Assembly: GCA_024653345.1 (NCBI GenBank)
Contig: JANLFV010000004.1
Coordinates: forward strand, 62,001 to 126,000
DNA length: 64,000 nt
DNA from: Candidatus Acetothermia bacterium
GTDB taxonomy: Bacteria; Bipolaricaulota; Bipolaricaulia; RBG-16-55-9; JANLFV01
Reading direction: 5' to 3'
The position numbers were made by a program, and so were the translations under genes. This document shows positions 34,188-42,071 of the stretch, in pieces. How positions within the stretch are numbered: position 1 is the first letter of the stretch; each line of letters opens with the position of its first letter. The notes below the pieces were generated by a model, which was given only the letters and a program-made list of their open reading frames with translations, did not search any database and was not told where the DNA came from.

Positions 34188-35461
34188 TGCGCGGACCGCG
34201 GTTCCTCTCCTCCCTCGGCACGCTGATCCTCCTCATTCTCCTCGTGGGGCTTCTCCTGAGGCGGGGCGAGCTGTTGCTCCTGATCCTCCCTCTGCTCGTC
34301 TACCTCAGCGCCGGGATTTGGCTGGGCACATCGGTCGAGGAGGTGAAGCTCACCGCTCAGCGGAAGATCAGCCAACGCCAGCTCCTCAGCCGCGAGGAGG
34401 CCATCGTCCGCGTCGAGGTTCTCAATGAAGGGAAGCGCCGCTTGAGCGAGGTCCAGCTGCTGGACGCTCTCCCGGAGGGGCTGACGGTCCTGGAAGGCGA
34501 GACGAGGCTTGTCACCTCGCTCGGGCCCGGCGAGCAAGCGGCGCTCGAGTATCGCGTCACGGCCGCGCGGGGGCGGTTCGAGCTCTTCCATCTCCGCGCC
34601 AGGGTCGGTGACAGCCTGGGGTTCAACCTCATCGATCTCGAGCTGCCCTGCCCCGGCGAGATCCTCTTCACGCCGCGGTTCGAGGAGTTGCGGGACATCG
34701 CGATCGCTCCACGCCGGACGAAGGTCTACTCCGGGGTGGTGAAGGCCCGTCTGGGCGGGACGGGGGTCGAGTTCTTCGGGACGCGGGAATACTATCAAGG
34801 GGACGAGTTCCGCTGGATCGATTGGAACGCCACGGCCCGGCTCGGGCGGCTGATCACCGCGGAGTTCGAGCAGGAGAGGGTAGCCGATGTCGGGCTGATC
34901 CTCGACGCGCGCGCTCGCGCGGACATCACCGTCGGGGACGAGTCGCTCTTCGAATGCTCCGTCCAGGCGGCGGCCTCGCTCGCCCGCTACTTCATCAAGG
35001 GCGGGAATCGGGTCGGGCTCCTGATCTACGGCCGCTATCTCGACTGGACCTTCCCCGGCTATGGCCGCCTCCAGCTTCTGAAGCTCCTCAAGGCCCTCAC
35101 CCGCGCGGAGAAGGGGGACAAGGCGATCTTCGAGGGCTTGGAGAACATCCACCGGCGGCTCTTCCCCGCGGGCTCGCAGATCGTCCTCATCAGCCGGCTC
35201 CTCGAGCAGGACATCGAAGTTCTGCGCCGATTGCGAGCGATGTATTCCGTGATCGTGGTCTCACCCGACCCGCTGGAGTTCGAGCTAGCCCGCCTCCCTG
35301 TGAAGGACGAGACGGTGGAGCTGGCTTGGCGGATCGGCCGGCTTCGGCGGGAGCTGATGCTGAACAAGCTCCGGGAGGCTGGGGTCCGAGTGGTCGACTG
35401 GAAGGCGAGCGACCCGCTGAAGGCCGCGGCGCGGGAGGCCCTCTCAAGGTTGCGGCGATGA
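34187..35461 (+). CDS. DUF58 domain membrane protein
   Basis: A 424-residue protein with two N-terminal helices (about 8-45), a beta-rich extracytoplasmic-type domain, then the DUF58 core GTGVEFFGTREYYQGDEFRWIDWNATARLGRLITAEFEQER near 190-230. A von Willebrand A-like fold follows (VGLILDARARADITVGDESLFEC). DUF58 proteins are the standard partners of MoxR ATPases. The stop overlaps the next start (ATGA). Confidence 0.9.
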   Translation: MRGPRFLSSLGTLILLILLVGLLLRRGELLLLILPLLVYLSAGIWLGTSVEEVKLTAQRKISQRQLLSREEAIVRVEVLNEGKRRLSEVQLLDALPEGLTVLEGETRLVTSLGPGEQAALEYRVTAARGRFELFHLRARVGDSLGFNLIDLELPCPGEILFTPRFEELRDIAIAPRRTKVYSGVVKARLGGTGVEFFGTREYYQGDEFRWIDWNATARLGRLITAEFEQERVADVGLILDARARADITVGDESLFECSVQAAASLARYFIKGGNRVGLLIYGRYLDWTFPGYGRLQLLKLLKALTRAEKGDKAIFEGLENIHRRLFPAGSQIVLISRLLEQDIEVLRRLRAMYSVIVVSPDPLEFELARLPVKDETVELAWRIGRLRRELMLNKLREAGVRVVDWKASDPLKAAAREALSRLRR

Positions 35462-35952
35462 GCGTCTGGTTTGCTCGCGCGGCTCTTCTGGCGTCCGGGG
35501 CATTCCTGGTGGCGGCGGCGATTCCGGCCGAGGCCGGCCTCCGCTGGAGCCTTCTGGGCGCGGCGTTCGTGATCCTCGGCCTTTGGCTGGGAAGCTATTT
35601 CACGCGCTTCGAGCGGCTCCCGACCGTGGGGCTGGCGGGGATGGTCGCTCTGGCAGGCGTTGCCGTCTATTTCGGGCTGAATGCAACATTCATCCTGATC
35701 GCGCTGCTGCTGGCCATGGTCGGCTGGGACCTCGATCTCTTCGCCCGCCGGCTGTGGGGGTTCGTCAGAATTGAGGGCGGAGTGGTCAGTCGCCACCTGC
35801 GCGCCACGGCGATCGTCGGCCTGATCGGGCTGGGCCTGGTCCTGCTCGGCCTGCATGTCAGCTCTGCGGTGAGCTTTTGGCCCGCGCTGCTTCTGGCCGC
35901 GGTGAGCTTCGCCAGCCTCGTGGCGCTCCTCCGGCTGAGCGCCAGCCCCTGA
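35458..35952 (+). CDS. Small polytopic membrane protein ending the MoxR operon
   Basis: 164 residues with four or five helices (about 5-25, 28-48, 57-78, 80-95, 118-160) and almost no soluble part. The ATG overlaps the DUF58 stop by 4 nt, so ATG 35458 is favoured over the long upstream frame that runs opposite the DUF58 reading. The family is unknown. It sits where other MoxR operons carry a VWA, BatD or transglutaminase gene. Confidence 0.72.
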   Translation: MSVWFARAALLASGAFLVAAAIPAEAGLRWSLLGAAFVILGLWLGSYFTRFERLPTVGLAGMVALAGVAVYFGLNATFILIALLLAMVGWDLDLFARRLWGFVRIEGGVVSRHLRATAIVGLIGLGLVLLGLHVSSAVSFWPALLLAAVSFASLVALLRLSASP

Positions 35953-35959
35953 GCCGCCT

Positions 35960-35988
35960 TTGACCCCTGCACCCCGAACTGCTATACT
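35960..35988 (+). promoter_or_regulatory. Promoter of the ferredoxin gene
   Basis: TTGACC (35960-35965), 17-nt spacer, TATACT (35983-35988) with TGC before it; AGAGGAGGAAGAG follows ahead of ATG 36034. Confidence 0.75.
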
Positions 35989-36033
35989 CTCCCTCAGAGT
36001 CGAGCACCAAGCTATCAGAGGAGGAAGAGGACG

Positions 36034-36291
36034 ATGGCCTATGTGATCTGCGAGCCCTGTGTTGGCGTGAAAGCCACCAAGTGCGTGGAGGTCTGCCCGG
36101 TCGATGCGATCCATCCCCGGCCAGACGAGCCCGGCCACAAGGAGGCCGAGCAATTATTCATCGATCCCAACACCTGCATCAGTTGCGGGGCCTGCGCTGC
36201 CGTCTGCCCGGCGAACGCGATCTACGCCGAAGAGGAGGTCCCGGCAAAGTGGAAGAGCTACATCGCCAAGAACGCTGAGCACTATAAGTGA
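36034..36291 (+). CDS. Seven-iron ferredoxin, Thermus type
   Basis: An 85-residue electron carrier. The first cluster segment is CEPCVGVKATKCVEVCPVDAIH and the second CISCGACAAVCPANAIYAEE. This spacing and the C-terminal VPAKWKSYIAKN are very close to Thermus 7Fe ferredoxin, which holds one 3Fe-4S and one 4Fe-4S cluster. It would carry electrons for oxidoreductases in the cytoplasm. The 3' end overlaps the convergent flavoprotein gene by 10 nt. Confidence 0.93.
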   Translation: MAYVICEPCVGVKATKCVEVCPVDAIHPRPDEPGHKEAEQLFIDPNTCISCGACAAVCPANAIYAEEEVPAKWKSYIAKNAEHYK

Positions 36292-37340
36292 TCGCGCTCG
36301 ATGATGAGGTAGTCCTTCGTCACTTCCTTGACGATCCCACTGATCGGGGCGTGGAGGTTGACCGAGAGGCACTTGAAGTCGGGGAGCTCCCCCTCAACGG
36401 CCCTCCCCACCAGCTGGTTCTCCTCGACCCGGTCCCCGGCCTTTACCAGGGCCCCCGAGGGCTGGCCGGTGCACTGCTTGAGGTAGAGCTTCACCCGCTT
36501 GATCCTGGAGGTCACATCGTGGACTTCCCTCGGCTCCCAGTGGAGGTATCTCTCAATCCCCAGCTTCCGCATGATCTCGGGGAGGCTCTCGCTCCAGGTC
36601 GGGCGGGTTTCCTCCCGCCGCTTGAACATCCCTTGATCGGTCACGAGGAGGCCGTTCGTCGTCTTCTTCACCGCATATTCCCCCACATCGATCTTGCTCC
36701 CCATCATCGGCCCGCCGTCGATGCACATCAGCTTGTGCGAGTTCCCTGTGATGACCCCGCTCATCCCCAGGAGGTCCATCGCATAGGTCCCGACCGGGGC
36801 GAGGTAGACCCGCGGCTCGGCCACCTCGCCGTAGACATTGATGTATTTCTGGGTCACTGGCTTTCCCAGGAAGAGGGCACGATACATGTTGTAGACCGTC
36901 TCCACATTGTTGACCGTCACCCCGAACTCCGGGGGATACTTGCCGAGGGGGATCTCAATGCCGGTGATCGACTTGGTGAGCCAGCGCTCCTCACCCATCC
37001 CATAGAGCGAGGGTGTGTAGGCGATGTTAAACCGCTTCTCCAGCGGGGCGAGCTTCGGCCGATCCTTCTCCTTCGCCCCGATATAGATCTTCTGGAAGCC
37101 GAAGATCTCCTTGAGGGCATTCAGGATCAGCTCGAACTCGTCGGCGTGGGTCGTCAAGAGCAGCTTGTCTGCCTCGAGCCCCGGTTCGCCCTCCTCGGCG
37201 TTGACAATTAAGATCGGGGTCGGCTTGAGGTATTTGTAGTAGGTGGGGAACCCCGCCCCACCGGCCCCCACCAGCCCCATGTCGCGGAAGAGGCAAGCGG
37301 CCTCGCGCGGGTCCTTCGTGAGCGGCTGAGCCTTAGCCAT
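36282..37340 (-). CDS. PduS/RnfC-like flavoprotein lacking 4Fe-4S clusters
   Basis: A 352-residue protein. The N-terminal part is the Complex I 51-kDa/FMN fold (MGLVGAGGAGFPTYYKYL, LIVNAEEGEPGLEADKLLL). An SLBB domain follows (INVYGEVAEPRVYLAPVGTYA), and a barrel-sandwich closes the chain (SGALVKAGDRVEENQLVGRAVEG, NLHAPISGIVKEV). Domain order matches PduS, the cobalamin reductase, rather than RnfC, which has the sandwich first. The ferredoxin domain usual in both is absent: no CxxCxxC occurs. It may use a free ferredoxin. Expression begins with a plain ATG; no clear promoter was found in the 37341-37400 gap. Confidence 0.8.
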   Translation of the reverse strand: MAKAQPLTKDPREAACLFRDMGLVGAGGAGFPTYYKYLKPTPILIVNAEEGEPGLEADKLLLTTHADEFELILNALKEIFGFQKIYIGAKEKDRPKLAPLEKRFNIAYTPSLYGMGEERWLTKSITGIEIPLGKYPPEFGVTVNNVETVYNMYRALFLGKPVTQKYINVYGEVAEPRVYLAPVGTYAMDLLGMSGVITGNSHKLMCIDGGPMMGSKIDVGEYAVKKTTNGLLVTDQGMFKRREETRPTWSESLPEIMRKLGIERYLHWEPREVHDVTSRIKRVKLYLKQCTGQPSGALVKAGDRVEENQLVGRAVEGELPDFKCLSVNLHAPISGIVKEVTKDYLIIERDHL

Positions 37341-37400
37341 GTCAAACCTCCAAGAACAGGATAAGTGCGATCAGCGAGATGTTAGGTGCACAGAGGTCAT

Positions 37401-37429
37401 TTGTCAAACCTCCGCCCGGCGGGGATAAT
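37401..37429 (+). promoter_or_regulatory. Promoter of thiN
   Basis: TTGTCA (37401-37406), 17-nt spacer, GATAAT (37424-37429); the ATG at 37437 follows 7 nt later, another probable leaderless start. Confidence 0.6.
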
Positions 37430-37436
37430 GAGCGCG

Positions 37437-38078
37437 ATGCCTCGATCAATTCTGATCTTGGGCAATGGCCCCTGGCACGGGGTGGAGTTCCTCCCGGACC
37501 TCCTGGCGGAAGCGGACTACATCATCGCTGCGGACGGGGGCGCGGCCCGCGCGCTGAGGCTCGGGTTGAGACCGCAGCTCGTCGTGGGGGACCTCGACTC
37601 TCTGGGGCCGGATGAGCGCGAGGCACTGACGCGGAGCGGGCTCGCGGTAATGGCCCATCCTGCGGAGAAGGACCAGACCGATCTCGAACTGGCTCTCGAC
37701 CGGGCGATCTCCCTCGGGCCGGAGAGGATCGTGCTCTTTGGGGTCCTGGGAGCGCGGCTCGACCAGAGCCTCGTGAACATCTTCCTCCTGGAGAAGGCCG
37801 CGCGCGCGGGAGTGGCCGCCCAGATCCTCGCCGGACGGGAGCGAATCTGGCTTGTGCCCAACCGATTGGAATTGGCCGGGGCCGAGCCGGGAGAGCTCGT
37901 CTCGCTCCTCCCGCTCTCCGAGGAGGTCGAGGGGGTCCAGACCTGGGGCTTGAGATACCCGCTCCGGGGCGAGCGGCTGACGCGGGCCTCCTCCCGGGGA
38001 ATCTCGAACGAGGTCACGGCCCTCCCGGCCGGGGTCGAGCTCAAGGGCGGCCTGCTACTGGTGATCCACCGCCGTTGA
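37437..38078 (+). CDS. thiN: Thiamine pyrophosphokinase
   Basis: A 213-residue enzyme that converts thiamine to thiamine pyrophosphate. ATG 37437 (MPRSILILGNGPWHG) is chosen since the -10 box overlaps the next upstream ATG. Family marks: ADYIIAADGGAARALRLG near 25-42, PQLVVGDLDSL near 45-55, KDQTDLELALDRA near 77-90, and the C-terminal beta domain with SRGISNEV near 190. Placement just before a TPP riboswitch and thiamine transporter supports the assignment: salvage of imported thiamine. Confidence 0.9.
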   Translation: MPRSILILGNGPWHGVEFLPDLLAEADYIIAADGGAARALRLGLRPQLVVGDLDSLGPDEREALTRSGLAVMAHPAEKDQTDLELALDRAISLGPERIVLFGVLGARLDQSLVNIFLLEKAARAGVAAQILAGRERIWLVPNRLELAGAEPGELVSLLPLSEEVEGVQTWGLRYPLRGERLTRASSRGISNEVTALPAGVELKGGLLLVIHRR

Positions 38079-38103
38079 TCTAGCTGGGGGCTGTCGATAT
38101 AAT
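38075..38103 (+). promoter_or_regulatory. Promoter of the thiamine transporter operon
   Basis: TTGATC (38075-38080), 17-nt spacer, TATAAT (38098-38103), directly upstream of the riboswitch. Confidence 0.7.
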
Positions 38104-38108
38104 CAATT

Positions 38109-38196
38109 CGACAGGGGAGCTCGGATGGACCGGGCTGAGAGGGCCGTAAAGGCCGACCCTTCGAACCTGATCCGGGTAATGCCGGCGTAGGGAGCC
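38109..38196 (+). promoter_or_regulatory. TPP riboswitch (THI element)
   Basis: The conserved THI core is plain: CAGGGGAGC at the 5' side, GGGCTGAGAGGG, then ACCCTTCGAACCTGATCCGG, and GTAATGCCGGCGTAGGGA. It precedes thiB by about 57 nt. A pyrimidine run CCTTCCCTCCCCCTT at about 38213 can pair with the GAGGAGGGA Shine-Dalgarno, suggesting control at translation; the pairing switch is inference. Confidence 0.95.
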
Positions 38197-38252
38197 TTCC
38201 TGGCAAGCCTGGGCCTTCCCTCCCCCTTCTTGCAGCAGAGGAGGGATCCACG

Positions 38253-39284
38253 ATGCGGAAAGTGCTCTTCGCAGCGGTGGCTTTGGCGCTCGGCCTCCTC
38301 TTCTCCGCCGCGGCAGAGGTCCCCGCGCTTGTCGTCTACACCTACGACAGCTTCGCCTCCTGGGGCCCGGCGGCGTTCATCGAGGAGGAGTTCGAGCGAG
38401 ACCATGCTGTGGACGTGCAGTTCATCGCGACCGCCGATTCGCGGGCGATGCTCGTCAAGTTGATCCGGGAGCGTGAGGCGGGAGAGCAGGGAGCGGACGT
38501 CTTCATCGGCGTCGAGGCGGCCGACCTGGCGAGAGCGAAGGCTTCCGACCTCTTCATCCCCTTAACCGCTGAGGACGTGCCGACGCTGACCAAGGTCCCC
38601 GAGGCCTTGCTGATCGATCCCGAGATGATGCTCATCCCTTATGAGCACGGCTATATCACTCTCGTCTACGATGGCGAGGCTCTCCAGACCAGCGATGTCC
38701 CCCGGACCTTCCCGGAGCTACTCGATTCTCGCTACCGGAGGATGCTGATCCTCGAGGACCCGCGGCTCTCCTCGCCCGGGCTGTCGTTCCTGCTCTGGAC
38801 GATCCATCAGTTCGGCGACCCGGGCTACCTCGACTACTGGCGGGAGCTCCTGCCGAACATCCTCACCATCGCCGGCGGCTGGAGCGAGGCCTACGAGCTC
38901 TTCCTCGCAGGCGAGGGGCCGATCGTCCTCAGCTTCTCCACCGACACGGCCTACTCGGTGATCGAGACGGGGAGCGCGCGCTACAAGGTCATGCTCTTGA
39001 ACAACCAGGGCTATCGGAATATCTATCTCATGGGCGTAGTCCGGGGGACGAGGCAGGAACGGCTCGCGAAGGAGTTCCTGGACTTCGTCCTCTCCCCAGC
39101 GGTTCAGGAGCGGATTCCACTCACGGAGTGGATGTTCCCGGCCAACCCCGAGGCCCTCTTGCCGGTTGAGTTCTACCAGTATGCGGTCGTCCCGCCCCAG
39201 CCGGTGATGCTCTCCCCGGAGGAGGTCGGGCAGAACCTCGACCGCTGGCTGAGAGAATGGGCCAGCGTCATCGTGGGAGGCTAG
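38253..39284 (+). CDS. thiB: Thiamine ABC transporter, substrate-binding protein
   Basis: A 343-residue periplasmic-type binding protein with signal peptide MRKVLFAAVALALGLLFSAAA. The mature chain starts VPALVVYTYDSFASWGPA, the mark of TbpA/ThiB (VYTYDSF). IPYEHGYITLVYD and FLLWTIHQFGDPGYLDYW follow the family pattern. GGAGGGATCCACG precedes the ATG. It follows a TPP riboswitch and is first in an ABC operon with a permease and an ATPase. Confidence 0.93.
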   Translation: MRKVLFAAVALALGLLFSAAAEVPALVVYTYDSFASWGPAAFIEEEFERDHAVDVQFIATADSRAMLVKLIREREAGEQGADVFIGVEAADLARAKASDLFIPLTAEDVPTLTKVPEALLIDPEMMLIPYEHGYITLVYDGEALQTSDVPRTFPELLDSRYRRMLILEDPRLSSPGLSFLLWTIHQFGDPGYLDYWRELLPNILTIAGGWSEAYELFLAGEGPIVLSFSTDTAYSVIETGSARYKVMLLNNQGYRNIYLMGVVRGTRQERLAKEFLDFVLSPAVQERIPLTEWMFPANPEALLPVEFYQYAVVPPQPVMLSPEEVGQNLDRWLREWASVIVGG

Positions 39285-39324
39285 GATAAAGAGACTGGGC
39301 CGGGCGGCGCTCGTCGGGACCCCG

Positions 39325-40986
39325 GTGGCCTTCCTGGCCTGCGCCTTCTACTACCCCCTCCTCCGCCTCTTCCAGGAGGGAGTGGTCGAGGACGGCCGGG
39401 TCACCCTGCGCTATCTGGCTGAGGTCTTCCGCGAGCCCTACTTCCGCCAGGTGATCCAGTTCACGGCCGAGCAGGCCCTGCTCAGCACCCTCCTGGCGAT
39501 CGCCCTCGGCCTCCCCTGGGCGTACATCCTCACCCGCTACGACTTCCCGCTCAAGAGGACCGTCCGGTCGGTCACGATCGTCCCCTTCGTCCTCCCGGCC
39601 GTCACGGTCGCTCTCGGGTTCATCCTCTTCTTCGGGAACAACGGCTACCTCAACCGATTGCTGATGAGCCTCTTCCATCTCCAGAGCCCGCCGCTCAAGC
39701 TCCTCTATTCCCTCAAGGGGATCGTCCTGGCCCACGCCTTCTACAACGCCCCGATCATCGCCAGGATGGTCCATGCCCAGTGGGAGCGGCTCGACCCAGC
39801 CTACGAGGAGAGCGCCCAGGCCCTCGGGGCGGGCCGCCTCCGCCGCCTCTGGAGCTTGACCTTGCCGCTCCTTCTCCCCAGCCTGATGACCGGCGCGGCC
39901 CTTGTCTTCATCTTCTGCTTCCTCAGTTTCCCCATCGTCCTCTCTCTGGGCGGGGCGCGGTTCTCCACGCTCGAGGTCGAGATCTACACGCAGTTCATCG
40001 TCCTGTATCAGCGGGAGCTCGGCGCGGCCTTGGCGCTCATTGAGGTCTTGCTCTCGCTCATGTTCACCTACGGCTACATCCTGCTCGAGGGCCGATTCTC
40101 CCGCGAGCTCGAGGCGGTCCGGCCCCGGCCGACCGTCCCGCTCTTCACCAAGCCGACCTGGGGGAAGGCCGCCCTGTGGGCCTTCATCCTGTTGAGCGGG
40201 CTCCTCTTCCTCGGCCCGCTCGCGGGAGTGGTCTATGACTCCTTCACTCGGGAGTGGGCCGGCCGGACCCTGCTGACGCTCGACTGGTATTCCTACATCT
40301 TCCGCCCGGAATACGAGGCGCTGATCGGTGCCCCGCCGCTGAACGCAATCCTCAACAGCCTCCAGTTCGGGCTGATCGCAATGGCCATCGCCGTGCTCGT
40401 CGGCCTTCCGATCGCCTTCACCGTTGCCAGAAGCCCCTTCCGAGGACGACGGCTCTTCGATACCATCGTCATGGCCCCCCTCGGGGTCTCCTCCGTCGCC
40501 GTGGGAGGGGCGCTCCTGCTGGCCTTCCTTCGGACGCCGCTGCGCGGAGGCTGGCTCGCCATTCCCCTAGCCCACGCGATCCTCTCCTATCCCTTTGTGA
40601 TCCGCGCGGTCGTCCCGATCCTCGAGGGCCTCGAGCGGAGCCTGGTCGAGGCCGCGCGGGGCCTGGGGGCCTCGCGGCTCCGGGCCTTCTGGGAGATCGA
40701 ACTCCCCCTGATCCGCCGCGGGCTCCTCGTGGGCGCGGTCTTCGCCTTCGCCCTCTCTCTTGGGGAGATGAGTGCGACGATCATGCTCGCCCGCCCGGAA
40801 TGGAAGACGATGCCCCTGGTGGTCAACGACCTCCGTGCGGCACGGAGCTTCGGGGGCGCAAGCGCGATGAGCACGCTCCTCATCCTCGTCACCAGCGGGA
40901 GCTTTATCGTCATCGAGCGGTTCGGAGAGCGGCTCTTCGGCGGCCCACCGCGGGGAAGAAGAGGAGCGGACCGATGGTCGAGGTGA
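39325..40986 (+). CDS. thiP: Thiamine ABC transporter, fused permease
   Basis: A permease of about 553 residues with twelve helices in two homologous halves. Each half has an EAA loop: ESAQALGAGRLRRLWSLTLPLL near residue 168 and EAARGLGASRLRAFWEIELPLI near 435. It moves thiamine across the membrane. The first standard start in frame is GTG 39325 (MAFLACAFYYPLL), but the frame is open back to the thiB stop. The peptide KRLGRAALVGTP between them looks like a true N-terminus, preceded by ATA at 39286 and GGGAGG. The start may thus be a rare ATA. Confidence 0.9.
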   Translation: MAFLACAFYYPLLRLFQEGVVEDGRVTLRYLAEVFREPYFRQVIQFTAEQALLSTLLAIALGLPWAYILTRYDFPLKRTVRSVTIVPFVLPAVTVALGFILFFGNNGYLNRLLMSLFHLQSPPLKLLYSLKGIVLAHAFYNAPIIARMVHAQWERLDPAYEESAQALGAGRLRRLWSLTLPLLLPSLMTGAALVFIFCFLSFPIVLSLGGARFSTLEVEIYTQFIVLYQRELGAALALIEVLLSLMFTYGYILLEGRFSRELEAVRPRPTVPLFTKPTWGKAALWAFILLSGLLFLGPLAGVVYDSFTREWAGRTLLTLDWYSYIFRPEYEALIGAPPLNAILNSLQFGLIAMAIAVLVGLPIAFTVARSPFRGRRLFDTIVMAPLGVSSVAVGGALLLAFLRTPLRGGWLAIPLAHAILSYPFVIRAVVPILEGLERSLVEAARGLGASRLRAFWEIELPLIRRGLLVGAVFAFALSLGEMSATIMLARPEWKTMPLVVNDLRAARSFGGASAMSTLLILVTSGSFIVIERFGERLFGGPPRGRRGADRWSR

Positions 40987-42047
40987 GGCTCGCGCGGGTG
41001 AGGAAGAGCTTCAACTCTGTCTTGGCTGTCGATGATGTCTCCTTCACGGTTGCCGAGGGGGAGTTCTTGGCCCTCGTCGGCCCCTCGGGGTGCGGGAAGA
41101 CGACGATCCTGAGGCTGATCGCGGGCTTCGAAAGGCCGGATGCGGGGGACATCCTCTTCTCTGGAAGGAGCGTCCTCGCTCTCCCCGCCGAGCGCCGGCG
41201 CGTGGGGATGGTCTTCCAGAACTATGCGCTCTTCCCCCACATGACCGTCGCGGGCAATGTAGGCTACGGCCTCCGCTTCAGGCCGGGGAGCGATAGGCGA
41301 GCGCGAGTGGCGGAACTCCTCCGTCTTGTGGACCTGGCGGGCCTGGAGGACCGTAGCCCAGCGGAGCTCTCCGCAGGCCAGCGTCAGCGGGCGGCGCTCG
41401 CCCGGACCTTGGCCCCCGAGCCGCAGCTCCTCCTGCTGGACGAGCCGCTCTCCGCGCTCGACGCCAAGCTCCGCGAGCGGCTCCGCCTCGAGATCAGGCG
41501 CCTTCAGCGCCAGCTGAGAATCACGACGATCTATGTCACCCACGACCAGGAGGAGGCCCTGGCGATCTCCGACCGCGTGGCAGTCATGAACAGCGGGAGG
41601 ATCGAACAGCTCGGAACCCCACAAGAGGTCTACGCCAGGCCGGCAACGGCCTTCGTCGCCTCGTTCATCGGGCGGGGGAACTTGCTCTCCGGGGAGATAT
41701 CCGAGATCGAATCGGGCAAGCTCGTAGTTCGACTCCTCCCCCAGGGCCCCGCGGTGGCCGTGGCAGCGGAGGCGACCGCGGATTGCCTTCCCGGAGAGCA
41801 GGTGAAGTTCCTCATCCGCCCGGAGCGGATCAAGCTCGGGGCCGGCCTGGCGAACAGGCTCCGTGGCCGGCTGAAGGGCGTGGAGTTTCTCGGCGACGCG
41901 ATCTGGGCCTATCTCGACTGTGCGGGGAACGAACTGCGAGTGAAGCTCGCGCCGGGGGATCTCGCGGTTGCGGAGGGTGAAGAGGTCGAGGTGAGCTTCT
42001 CCCCGTCTGACTGCTATCTGCTGCGCCACGCCGCTCGTTCGCCGTGA
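40974..42047 (+). CDS. thiQ: Thiamine ABC transporter, ATP-binding protein
   Basis: A 357-residue ATPase. Walker A is GPSGCGKTTILR at 38-49; the Q-loop VFQNYALFPHMTV is near 82. The signature is LSAGQRQRAALART near 134 (LSAGQ in place of LSGGQ), Walker B is LLLLDEPLSALDAKLR, and the switch histidine is in YVTHDQEEAL. A C-terminal TOBE domain (FLIRPERIKLG) lengthens it compared with enterobacterial ThiQ of about 230 residues, as in FbpC/PotA-type ATPases. ATG 40974 lies within the end of thiP. Confidence 0.9.
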   Translation: MVEVRLARVRKSFNSVLAVDDVSFTVAEGEFLALVGPSGCGKTTILRLIAGFERPDAGDILFSGRSVLALPAERRRVGMVFQNYALFPHMTVAGNVGYGLRFRPGSDRRARVAELLRLVDLAGLEDRSPAELSAGQRQRAALARTLAPEPQLLLLDEPLSALDAKLRERLRLEIRRLQRQLRITTIYVTHDQEEALAISDRVAVMNSGRIEQLGTPQEVYARPATAFVASFIGRGNLLSGEISEIESGKLVVRLLPQGPAVAVAAEATADCLPGEQVKFLIRPERIKLGAGLANRLRGRLKGVEFLGDAIWAYLDCAGNELRVKLAPGDLAVAEGEEVEVSFSPSDCYLLRHAARSP

Positions 42048-42071
42048 GCGCCGGCCGCGCGTTCGAGCAGC

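Noticed and set aside
34822-35457. Upstream extension of the last membrane protein of the MoxR operon
   Set aside because: It overlaps the DUF58 gene in another frame and has low-complexity Arg/Pro/Gly composition; the ATGA overlap at 35458 gives the start.
40254-40973. N-terminal extension of the thiamine transporter ATPase
   Set aside because: It is an out-of-frame reading of thiP; the ABC domain starts at MVEVRLARV, ATG 40974.
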